From: Acidobacteriaceae bacterium
GTDB taxonomy: Bacteria; Acidobacteriota; Terriglobia; Terriglobales; Acidobacteriaceae
NCBI GenBank assembly: GCA_030038195.1
Contig: JASHPJ010000090.1
Location: forward strand, 1 to 35,617
Direction of reading: 5' to 3'
DNA: 35,617 nucleotides
Both the position numbers and the translations under genes were made by a program. Positions 25,160 through 32,217 of this stretch are shown one piece after another. Position 1 is the first letter of the stretch, and each line of letters starts with the position of its first letter. The notes under the pieces are model-generated. The model saw only the letters and a program-made list of their open reading frames with translations, did no database searches and was not told the origin of the DNA.

Positions 25160-27907
25160 CTACTCCTCTCGGAGCGCCCGTGCAGGATCGACAGAGGCCG
25201 CGCGCCGTGCCGGAATCAACCCGGCTACGGACGCCGTCGCCAGCAAGGTTCCGATCGCCACCGCCAGCGCTCCGGCGCTCACCGTCTTCATCTCATAAAG
25301 CTGCGACTTCACCAACGCCACCCCGTAGAACGCCACCGGCACTCCGATGGCCAGTCCCATCGTCGTGTGCAGCATCGCGCCGCGCAGCACCATCGCAACC
25401 ACGCTACCGCGCTCGGCGCCCAGGGCCATCCGCACGCCAATCTCGCTCGTGCGCCGCTCGACCGTATATGCGGTAACTCCGTATAACCCGACCGCAGCCA
25501 GCAGCAGCGCGAGGGCACCGAAGAGCGTCATCAGCCGGGAGAGCATCCGCGCCTCAGTGAACTGCTCTCCGATCTGCGCGCTGAAAGTCTGAAACTTCAC
25601 TACCGACAGGTTCGGATTGATGCTGGAGAGGGCCTGCCGTGCCAGCGCCTCCAAGTTGTTGATGGGGTGTGTGGTATCCAGCGTAATCGCTCTCGCAAAT
25701 ACGACGTTGGGTTGCTTATTGGTCAATGTCGTTGCTGATAGCGGCTGCTGCCCAAGACACGTGAAGAACATCGAATGGTCTTTCCAGTACACGCTACCAT
25801 AGGTTGTATCTTGCACTACGCCGACGATCTCAAAATCGCCTGGCGAGTCCGGGCTGCCTAGATGTGCGCCGATCGGGTTCTCCCCCGGCTTAAAGTAGGC
25901 TTTCATTAAGGACTGGTTGACCACCGCTACCGCGGGCGCGGTAGCGGTGTCCTGAGGGCCAAATCCGCGACCCATCACCACGCGAGTACCTACGGAGTCG
26001 AAATACTCCGAGTTCACCCAGACGTAGGACGAACTTCTATCCGGATCCGCCTTTCCCAGGATTCTCACACTGGCATTATCGCCATACATCTCCATCGGCG
26101 TGTAGGTGCTGAGGCCGACCTTGACCATTCCGGGAATCTGGTGGAAGCGGTCATCGATCGTCCGGTAGAGAGCCGGCAACTGCTCCGCGGTGTAGCCCGC
26201 TGACTGCGGATCGAAGTGAACGATGTAGCGGTTGGTGGAGTCAAGCTTCATGTCGAAGTGTTCGAGTTTGCTGAGGCTTTGCGCGAACATGCCCGCGCCC
26301 ACCAGCAGCACAAGCGAGAGCGCCGCCTGCATGATCACCAGTGCGCGCTGTAAAACCGAAGCTCCTCCGGTCGTGCGCGAGCCGGTGCGCAGCGCGTCTG
26401 CTGGTTGTGCGCTTGCCGAGATCCACGCCGGAGCGACTCCAAACAGTACGCCGGTCACCAGCGAAAGCGCGATCGCAAATCCCAGCACCGTCGGCGAGGG
26501 AGTGGCATGGATGGGCACATCCTGCGAAGACGGGAAGGCCAGCTTCAACAGCAGTTCCGCTCCACCATAGGAGACCGCCAGCGCCGAGAAGCCTCCGATC
26601 ACCGCCAGAAGAAGGCTCTCTGTAAGCAACTGACGCACGATGCGCGTCCGGGCCGCGCCCAGAGCGGTGCGCAGGCTCATCTCCATCTTGCGCTCCATGC
26701 CACGCACCAACAAAAGATTTGCGACATTGGCGCAGGCGATCAACAATACCAGCCCGGCGATCCACTGCAGCAGATGCAGGTTCGACCTATAGGAGTCCTG
26801 CATGCTCTGGACGCCTGCACCGCCCGGAGTAAGAGGAACCTGCACGCGATCAATCAAGGAGTGGTGGACGCCCGAGAAGAACTTGTTTGAAGCGAATATC
26901 TGCCGCAGCTGGACAGAGAGCTTCTGCTGCAGCGGAGCGAGCGCCGTGCCCGGCCTCACACGGCCGATCAGGTAAAGCCACCGTGCATCCGGATCATGAA
27001 CGTAGTCCTTGCCCCGGATCACCGGCATCGATTCAATGGGGAGATAAATTGCCGGCGGGGTGCTCTGCATGCGATCGCCATAAAACCGCTCCGGAGCAAC
27101 GCCCACGATCGTCACCGGATAGGTGTTGATCCTGAAGGTGGAACCCACGACCGAGGGGTCGCGCGCATAGTCAAGCTTCCATAGCGCATAGCTCATCACG
27201 GCAGTCGCCGGCGCGCCCTGCACATCGTCGTTCTCCTGCAGCAGCCGTCCTGCCGCCGGCCGTAGCCCGAAGGTGTGGAAGTAATTGCCGGAGACGAACT
27301 CGGCATTGATCGAGTGTGCGGGCTCTTGCGAGCGCTCGCGCCGCACCGCCAGAGTATTCAGCCCCGCCTGCATTGCGGCCAGCTCTTCAAATTCAGGATT
27401 GTTCTTCTGAAACCGCTGCCACGTATCGGTGGAGAAGATTGAGTAATTGTCGCCGTTCTCCGGACCGCGATCCACGCAGCACTGGTCGGAGTCACCCAAA
27501 CGCACGAGAGACTGAGGATCGACCACCGGCAGGTCCTTCAGCAGCACGGCATTTACCAAGGTAAAGATACCTGCATTTGCGCCAATGCCCAGGGCCAGCG
27601 TCAGGATCGCCGTCGCAGTAAACCCCGGTGTCTTCCACAGTTGCCGCAGCGCGAACCGCACGTCCTGCACCAGGTTCTCCAGCCATCCCCACCCCCACGC
27701 CATATAGCTTTTCTCCCTGATCACCGTTGGATTGCCAAATTTTTGATAAGCCATGCGCCGCGCTGTCTCTGCGCTTAGCCCGTTCTCCGCATGCTCCTCT
27801 GTTCTCAACTCAAGGTGCAGGCGCATCTCTTCCTCGAGATCGGCCTGAAACCGTCGCCGGTGAAACAGCATGCGCACGCGGCGCCAAAGTTCGCGGGGCT
27901 CACCCAT
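25160..27907 (-). CDS. ADOP / MacB-like ABC transporter permease
   Basis: A 915-residue membrane protein of the acidobacterial duplicated orphan permease type. It starts with a cytoplasmic helical domain (FHRRRFQADLEEEMRLHLEL then ENGLSAETARRMAYQKFGN). The first membrane helix (TAILTLALGIGANAGIFTLV) leads into a MacB periplasmic core, then three membrane segments near residues 390-490. A second periplasmic core and a final three-helix FtsX block (MTLFGALALLLAAVGLYGVT, then YTVERRTSEIGVRMALG) complete it. No ATPase gene is adjacent, as is usual for this family. It starts 12 bases after the PadR stop and shares its promoter. Export of a small molecule or peptide is inferred; the substrate is unknown. 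Confidence 0.93.
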   Translation of the reverse strand: MGEPRELWRRVRMLFHRRRFQADLEEEMRLHLELRTEEHAENGLSAETARRMAYQKFGNPTVIREKSYMAWGWGWLENLVQDVRFALRQLWKTPGFTATAILTLALGIGANAGIFTLVNAVLLKDLPVVDPQSLVRLGDSDQCCVDRGPENGDNYSIFSTDTWQRFQKNNPEFEELAAMQAGLNTLAVRRERSQEPAHSINAEFVSGNYFHTFGLRPAAGRLLQENDDVQGAPATAVMSYALWKLDYARDPSVVGSTFRINTYPVTIVGVAPERFYGDRMQSTPPAIYLPIESMPVIRGKDYVHDPDARWLYLIGRVRPGTALAPLQQKLSVQLRQIFASNKFFSGVHHSLIDRVQVPLTPGGAGVQSMQDSYRSNLHLLQWIAGLVLLIACANVANLLLVRGMERKMEMSLRTALGAARTRIVRQLLTESLLLAVIGGFSALAVSYGGAELLLKLAFPSSQDVPIHATPSPTVLGFAIALSLVTGVLFGVAPAWISASAQPADALRTGSRTTGGASVLQRALVIMQAALSLVLLVGAGMFAQSLSKLEHFDMKLDSTNRYIVHFDPQSAGYTAEQLPALYRTIDDRFHQIPGMVKVGLSTYTPMEMYGDNASVRILGKADPDRSSSYVWVNSEYFDSVGTRVVMGRGFGPQDTATAPAVAVVNQSLMKAYFKPGENPIGAHLGSPDSPGDFEIVGVVQDTTYGSVYWKDHSMFFTCLGQQPLSATTLTNKQPNVVFARAITLDTTHPINNLEALARQALSSINPNLSVVKFQTFSAQIGEQFTEARMLSRLMTLFGALALLLAAVGLYGVTAYTVERRTSEIGVRMALGAERGSVVAMVLRGAMLHTTMGLAIGVPVAFYGVALVKSQLYEMKTVSAGALAVAIGTLLATASVAGLIPARRAASVDPARALREE

Positions 27908-27919
27908 GGCTCATCTCCA

Positions 27920-28282
27920 TCACACTGTCTGAATCACCCGCACAATGGCTTCCATCACCCGCTCAAACTGCGAAACCTCCACCGCCAGCCGCTTCCGCCC
28001 CGCAGCCGTCAGCTTGTAGTACCGCGCGCGCCGGTTGCCCGCTGTCACACCCCACTCCGCCGTCACCCAGCCCTTCATCAGCATTCTCTGCAACGCCGGA
28101 TATAGCGACCCCTCTTCCACCTGCAGCACCTCGTTTGACCTGTACTGGATCGAATTTGCAATCTCATACCCATGCAGCTCGCCATGCAGCGCCAGGGTCT
28201 TCAAGATCAGCAGATAAAGCGTTCCCGGTGGAATCTCATCACGTTGCAAACAGCACCTCTCACTCAGAGAATCCTCTGACAT
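27920..28282 (-). CDS. PadR-family transcriptional regulator
   Basis: A 120-residue winged-helix repressor. IPPGTLYLLILKTLALHGEL, HGYEIANSI, VEEGSLYPALQRM and GNRRARYYKLTAAGRKRL are textbook PadR motifs, followed by a dimerisation helix. It sits directly upstream of, and almost certainly co-transcribed with, the ADOP permease, which it probably represses. The ATG at 28282 has no Shine-Dalgarno and would leave a leader of only about a dozen bases. A TTG at 28249, with AGAGG seven bases upstream, would give MQRDEIPPGT, closer to the usual PadR N-terminus, and may be the real start. Confidence 0.92.
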   Translation of the reverse strand: MSEDSLSERCCLQRDEIPPGTLYLLILKTLALHGELHGYEIANSIQYRSNEVLQVEEGSLYPALQRMLMKGWVTAEWGVTAGNRRARYYKLTAAGRKRLAVEVSQFERVMEAIVRVIQTV

Positions 28283-28294
28283 AGGCAGACTATG
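28280..28294. promoter_or_regulatory. PadR operator candidate, site 1 (CATAG-N5-CTATG)
   Basis: A perfect palindrome CATAG-GCAGA-CTATG overlapping the predicted transcription start and the ATG of padR. The same half-sites recur at site 2, with centres 31 bases apart, about three helical turns. Confidence 0.6.
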
Positions 28295-28300
28295 CGTTCA

Positions 28301-28329
28301 ACCCTACTGCCATAGTCAGGCTATGTCAA
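28301..28329 (-). promoter_or_regulatory. Sigma-70 promoter of the padR-permease operon
   Basis: Read on the minus strand, a perfect -35 TTGACA (28329-28324) is followed after exactly 17 bases by TAGGGT (28306-28301), which keeps the key TA...T positions of the -10. Predicted transcription starts near 28294, so the leader to the ATG at 28282 is very short. Confidence 0.65.
28311..28325. promoter_or_regulatory. PadR operator candidate, site 2 (CATAG-N5-CTATG)
   Basis: CATAG-TCAGG-CTATG lies between the -35 and -10 of the padR promoter, touching the -35. A bound repressor would block RNA polymerase directly. The half-sites are identical to those of site 1. Confidence 0.6.
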
Positions 28330-28492
28330 GCGGTTTTTGGAACTCTGGGCGTTCTGGTGAGCAGCGGCTGAGGTTGACATTGGTAATCTTGGGGCTAATG
28401 CGGGCATCGGCTATTTAGGAGCCCGGATCTCGCTTTGTGCCAAATCGCCAATGTGCGTTTCCAGCTCATCTCGAAGGTGAATTCTCTACGGG

Positions 28493-29128
28493 TTATGGCG
28501 TCAGGTTGACGCCGAGGCGCTGGGCGAGCAGGAGAACATCGAGTATCGGACTGCCGTCAGACTGAATAAGCGGTATCGGACTACCCTTGACAGTGAAGGC
28601 AGGTCCCGCAAGACGGTCTTCAAACAAGAGCAGCGCGGTATCTGGAGCTGCCTGACGAGAGGTCCACCTGAGACCTTCGGAGTCCGGGAATTGCTCGTGC
28701 AACGCCAACGCCCAAGAGCGCGTCTTTGGGTACTGGGAGCCGCCGGACTCGATCAGGTCTCGACGCGAGATGCCGAGTTTGCGCAATGAGATCGGAGAGA
28801 GATCAATCAAGGCTAGGTTGCGGTCTAAGACGATCATTGAATAAACCTTGCCAGCAACATGCGTCGCTTTGGACCAATTCTTTAGACCGGCTGCAAAGGG
28901 AACATCATGGAAGACCGTTTCCATCAGCGCGCAGTCAAGAGTGGTTCCCGCATAGAGCGTCGGGATAACAGCGGTCGCCGAGGCCAGGAGAGGACTAAAC
29001 CTTGCATCCCCGCTATTCGACGGGTTGAACTGAACGCCGCCGTAGATTGCCGGGTGAACACGAAAGATGGTCTGGCCTTTTCCCCAGGGGAGGATGGTCG
29101 CTTCGAGTTTGCCGGTGGGAGATTTGAT
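28493..29128 (-). CDS. RES-domain toxin (NAD+ phosphorylase/glycohydrolase family), start codon uncertain
   Basis: The frame is open from just inside the upstream gene to 28493 and encodes a complete RES domain. In order: GQTIFRVHPAIYGGVQFNP, DARFSPLL, PTLYAGTTLDCALMETVFHD, then VAGKVYSMIVLDRNLALIDL, YPKTRSWALALHEQF, LRWTSRQAAPDTALLLFEDR. Conserved Arg (R23), Arg (R43), Tyr (Y59) and Glu (E70) are present, numbered from 29128. Known members deplete NAD+ and are paired with Xre/MbcA-type antitoxins. There is no ATG, GTG or TTG upstream of an internal ATG at 28924, which lies well inside the domain. An ATC at 29128 sits five bases after a perfect AGGAG. Alternatively the ATG at 29144, which overlaps the antitoxin stop, is separated from this frame by a one-base shift. 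Confidence 0.82.
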   Translation of the reverse strand: MKSPTGKLEATILPWGKGQTIFRVHPAIYGGVQFNPSNSGDARFSPLLASATAVIPTLYAGTTLDCALMETVFHDVPFAAGLKNWSKATHVAGKVYSMIVLDRNLALIDLSPISLRKLGISRRDLIESGGSQYPKTRSWALALHEQFPDSEGLRWTSRQAAPDTALLLFEDRLAGPAFTVKGSPIPLIQSDGSPILDVLLLAQRLGVNLTP

Positions 29129-29136
29129 AGCTGCTC

Positions 29137-29832
29137 CTAGCCATGCTGGACGCCGGCAGCCTCAATCTCAGCGGCACGCAGAACTTCCTGCGGTTTCGAG
29201 CGAAGAAGGTCTTTGGGCATTTTGTTGTGGAGGTAGGAATTGACGCTTCCGAACCAAAACGCCTTCTGCCAATCGTCTTTATCCCCAAAGATGTGCAGAA
29301 TCCTTTCCATGATCGGCAGGGGCCGGGCTCCGTCTTTGAATTCCAGCGCGTAAATCGGATAGAGATCGGTGCCCTTGTAGGGAACAGCGAAGATCAGCCC
29401 GGCTTTCTTCCAGCGATTGGGCTGAGAGCTTGGATTGCTCTTGCTGAAATGTGCGGCCTCGGCAATGTCCGCAGCCTTTGCGAAATCCTTACTCTCCAGA
29501 ATCCCCTTAATAGCTTCTGCAAACATCCCGGCCTCGATAAGTTTGTTCGGACTAAGCGGAATGTCGGGGGTAAGAGCTTCCAGAAGCGCTTTCCAGCGAT
29601 CCTCCTGCTTGGTCTCCATGAGCGTATCAATGAGTGCATAGGCCCGCCTGAGTGCTGCAAATCTCGCTTGGGTCCGCTCGGTGTCTTCCTTAGAATGGGA
29701 TACGAAGACGAGAGCCTGGGCTTGGCGATCCTTGAGCTTGGGCGCAATTTCCTGAGCGGAGCCTTCTTCTACTTCCCAGTCCTCGTGCCAATCCTGCTGT
29801 CGGACCGGCTTGGCGAAAGCACTAGAGGGCAT
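29137..29832 (-). CDS. RES-associated antitoxin-like protein with long N-terminus
   Basis: A 231-residue protein upstream of the RES gene, ending inside that gene's ribosome-binding site. The C-terminal part (AFWFGSVNSYLHNKMPKDLL then RSKPQEVLRAAEIEAAGVQHG) matches the toxin-neutralising end of Xre/MbcA/ParS antitoxins: W...N, P-DLL, P--VL-AA and a terminal QHG. The first ~150 residues are helical and charged and do not resemble the small HTH usually found there; I do not recognise them. AGGAGG nine bases before the ATG at 29832 fixes the start; an in-frame start at 29886 is less likely. It should bind and block the RES toxin and perhaps repress the operon. Confidence 0.72.
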   Translation of the reverse strand: MPSSAFAKPVRQQDWHEDWEVEEGSAQEIAPKLKDRQAQALVFVSHSKEDTERTQARFAALRRAYALIDTLMETKQEDRWKALLEALTPDIPLSPNKLIEAGMFAEAIKGILESKDFAKAADIAEAAHFSKSNPSSQPNRWKKAGLIFAVPYKGTDLYPIYALEFKDGARPLPIMERILHIFGDKDDWQKAFWFGSVNSYLHNKMPKDLLRSKPQEVLRAAEIEAAGVQHG

Positions 29833-29908
29833 GACTGAGTTTCCTCCTATGCGATATAGGTTATCACATGGGAAGATAATTGTCATCGCAGAAAGCTCCT
29901 AAAAAATG

Positions 29909-30175
29909 TTAGGCGATGCGCTGCTCTCGCTGGTTGGCTGCTCTAACCGCTGCCGGAGGTTTCTTTCCGTCACTAGGAATCACACCGTATTTTGTGCGGA
30001 GCCATTTCGCAACCTCTTGCGGATCAAAGCGCACCGCCCCTCCTACATGAAAACTTGGGAGTGAGCCGCGAGCCGCCATGCGATAGATGTGCTTATCGTC
30101 CACGCCAAGAAGTTCACAGAGTTCCGCAACCTTCATGGCGCCGCTGCGCGCCTCTAGCTGCTCGATAAGGTTCAC
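29909..30175 (-). CDS. Excisionase-type HTH DNA-binding protein
   Basis: An 88-residue protein with an AlpA/HTH_17-type fold: MKVAELCELLGVDDKHIYRM followed by AARGSLPSFHVGGAVRFDPQ and EVAKWLRTKYG. This is the classic helix-turn-helix plus wing of recombination directionality factors and phage excisionases. It starts at GTG 30175 after a GGGGG stretch. It is first in a same-strand run with the antitoxin (76-base gap) and RES toxin. It could act as directionality factor for one of the recombinases or as regulator of the toxin-antitoxin genes. Confidence 0.82.
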   Translation of the reverse strand: MNLIEQLEARSGAMKVAELCELLGVDDKHIYRMAARGSLPSFHVGGAVRFDPQEVAKWLRTKYGVIPSDGKKPPAAVRAANQREQRIA

Positions 30176-30247
30176 GCATGACCCCCTGCAATCGGCGTTG
30201 TCCCTACCTTGCTATGTTGGCCGCGCGCTGTCCAATACTTCTCGTGG

Positions 30248-30360
30248 ATGGGGCCATCGCTTTGGAATATGGGGCCATTCATCCAAGCGATGGTTGACGA
30301 TCTTGATACGCCCGATGGACAATTTGTCTCAGGTATGAATGGGCTTTCCCCCACATTCAT
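30248..30360. promoter_or_regulatory. Repeat-rich divergent regulatory region of HTH and LysR genes
   Basis: Three structures lie between the divergent genes. ATGGGGCCAT occurs twice as a direct repeat (30248-30257 and 30269-30278), 21 bases apart. CCATCGCTTTGG (30254-30265) and CCAAGCGATGG (30283-30293) form an inverted repeat with one bulge. ATGAATG (30335-30341) and CATTCAT (30354-30360) form a palindrome with a 12-base spacer, 44 bases before the LysR start, a size and place typical of a LysR box. The assignments are inference. Confidence 0.45.
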
Positions 30361-30403
30361 GTCGCCGCGCGGTCGCCTATACCGATAAGCCTCGGAGGTC
30401 CGC

Positions 30404-31472
30404 ATGAACGAAGAGCACTTGGAGTTTCGGCTCCTTAAATACATCGTAGCGGTGGCCGATGCCGGCAGCTTTACTGCGGCCGCCGCAAAACTTCATGTTT
30501 CACAGTCTTCTCTCAGTACGCAGATCGGCCAGCTAGAAGATGTACTTGGAATCCGAATCTTCGACCGGGAACACGGGAATACACCGACGGCCGAAGGCAA
30601 GGTGTTGGTGCGATACGCGCGAGAAGGGTTGAGAACGCGGGAGCGCATCGTTCAGACTGTGCAAGCCATCCATGCCGGGAGACTTCTGCCGCTGCGTCTT
30701 GGCTTCACGACGTTCGTTCAGAAGGCCATACTAAAATCGGTATCTGACCTGTACAGAGAACTCCTACCCGAGAGTGAACTCATTCCCGAGAGCGGCGACA
30801 CGGACGAACTCACGAACCGCATCCGCGAGAACAGTCTTGATGCCGCACTGGTCACACTTCCCATCATGGATGATGGATTGGAGACAAACGTGATCGATCG
30901 GGAGCGACTGGTTGTATGCATGAGGAGTGATGACCCGCTTGCGGACAGTGATGCAGTGCCTCCCAGCGCGCTCGACGGAAGAATCAGCGTGTTTACATAT
31001 CAACGACATCATCCCACGGCGTATACCACGCATCGTGGAGATGTTCCGGGGGATCGGGATTTCTTTGCGGCCTTCAAAGCCGACATTGAATATGGACCAT
31101 GTTCAGTGGATAGTTAAAGAAGGAGTTTGTTACTCGTTAATTCGCGCCAGCCGCCCGCTGATGAATGGCCTTGTAACCAGGCCGATTGCCGGGGTGGATT
31201 GGACGATTGATACCGGGTTTGTGGCAAAAGCAGAACACGAGAATTCGGCGCTGTCGTGGTTCATCGAAGAGTTGGTAAGACACTTCAGAGTGATGCCCGA
31301 AATCCCGGCGAAGAAACCCGTCGTATCTGTGCACGAGCAGGATGCCGGGCGCAAACCTACGCACCGCACACCCGATCAACAACTCGCTCTCTTCGCCGCT
31401 CATGATGAGGCGACCGAAAACGGCCATCTACGAAAACTATACCCCCATCGAAAACAAGTATTGGACGAATAG
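30404..31472 (+). pseudogene. LysR-family regulator interrupted by a frameshift
   Basis: The N-terminal winged helix is clear: LLKYIVAVADAGSFTAAAAK, LHVSQSSLSTQIGQLEDVLG and RIFDREHG. The substrate-binding domain starts normally (LPLRLGFTTFVQ ... VCMRSDDPLADSD) but after FTYQRHHPTAY the frame runs into non-family sequence and stops at 31117. One frame over, from about 31035, RIVEMFRGIGI, MDHVQWIVKEGVCYSLIRAS, RPLMNGLVTRPIAGVDWTID and a Pro/Gln-rich tail to 31472 restore the family. A single-base change around 31020-31040 is implied. It faces the T4SS operon and would be its natural regulator. It may be inactive, or the break may be a sequence error. Confidence 0.78.
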
Positions 31473-31503
31473 AAATTAGCGACACTAAGCTCCGGCATAT
31501 TCA

Positions 31504-31521
31504 CGACTGAAAACTCAGTCG
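31504..31521 (+). promoter_or_regulatory. Hairpin directly before the virB2 ribosome-binding site
   Basis: CGACTGA and TCAGTCG form a perfect seven-base stem around an AAAC loop, ending two bases before the GGAGGTG Shine-Dalgarno of virB2. It lacks a U-tract. It could control translation, stabilise the T4SS mRNA or act as an operator. Confidence 0.45.
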
Positions 31522-31533
31522 ATGGAGGTGCCA

Positions 31534-31944
31534 ATGTCCAACAGCAGTATCATTCCTCGCAGCAACCAAATCCATAGATCCCACTCTCGCTTCCGTCTCA
31601 TGCGACGACGGACCCAACTGTTTTCGAGGCGAAAACTTCTCCACGCAGCACGCGTGATGGGACCCACGCTTCTTGCGCTCTCATTCTCTGGTGTTGCCAA
31701 TATCGCTCACGCTCAGGGAACGATGGACTTCTCCGGGGCGCAAACGCTAATGGGAACCTTTAAGACATTCGCCATCTATGCGGGCGCTGTCATTTGCTTC
31801 GGTGGCCTGATTTTCGCCGGAATCCGCATGTTGAGCGGGCGGTTTCAGGACGCTATTCCGGGCTTATTTGGCGCGCTCTTTGGCGCCGGGGTCCTCGGAT
31901 GGGGCGCGGGATGGATCGGGTCACTTACCGGTCAGTCCATGTGA
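31534..31944 (+). CDS. virB2: VirB2/TrbC-like conjugative pilin
   Basis: A 136-residue prepilin. A long basic N-terminus (RFRLMRRRTQLFSRRKLL) precedes a signal-like segment ending at AHAQ. Two hydrophobic helices (FAIYAGAVICFGGLIFAGIR and IPGLFGALFGAGVLGWGAGW) with a short polar loop are typical of VirB2/TrbC pilins that build the T4SS pilus. GGAGGTG three to five bases before ATG 31534 fixes the start over the ATG at 31522. It is the first gene of the virB2-virB3-virB4-virB9-virB10 operon. Confidence 0.85.
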   Translation: MSNSSIIPRSNQIHRSHSRFRLMRRRTQLFSRRKLLHAARVMGPTLLALSFSGVANIAHAQGTMDFSGAQTLMGTFKTFAIYAGAVICFGGLIFAGIRMLSGRFQDAIPGLFGALFGAGVLGWGAGWIGSLTGQSM

Positions 31945-31953
31945 GGTGCGCCC

Positions 31954-32217
31954 ATGACCAGGCGAGGAGAACCGTTACCAATCAATCAGGCGTTGAACAG
32001 GCCGAGAGCCAAGTTCGGACTCGCTCTTACCACATGGATGGCGATTGTATTCGTCTGCGTAACGGTTTTCCTCGTTGGGTTTCGTTTCTTGGCAATGATC
32101 GCCTTCCCCACGCTTGCCGTGAGCGCCTGGCTCATTGTCCGCAAACACCCGAAGATGTTTCAACTCTGGGGCTTGAGCCTCAGCCAGAAGTCCTACTATG
32201 ACCCGCGCAAATACTGA
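31954..32217 (+). CDS. virB3: VirB3/TrbD-like inner-membrane T4SS protein
   Basis: An 87-residue protein: a short N-terminus with PINQALNRPRAKFGLALTTW (VirB3 proteins begin with a similar P-x-x-x-A-L-x-R-P motif), then two membrane helices (MAIVFVCVTVFLVGFRFLAM and AFPTLAVSAWLIV), and a C-terminal QLWGLSLSQKSYYDPRKY. It partners VirB4 in pilus assembly. GAGGTG lies shortly upstream. Its last 20 bases overlap the virB4 start, indicating coupled translation. Confidence 0.85.
   Translation: MTRRGEPLPINQALNRPRAKFGLALTTWMAIVFVCVTVFLVGFRFLAMIAFPTLAVSAWLIVRKHPKMFQLWGLSLSQKSYYDPRKY

Noticed and set aside
29143-29838. 231-codon plus-strand frame opposite the antitoxin-like gene
   Set aside because: Mirror of the minus-strand frame; only the minus strand has AGGAGG plus ATG and the antitoxin C-terminal pattern.
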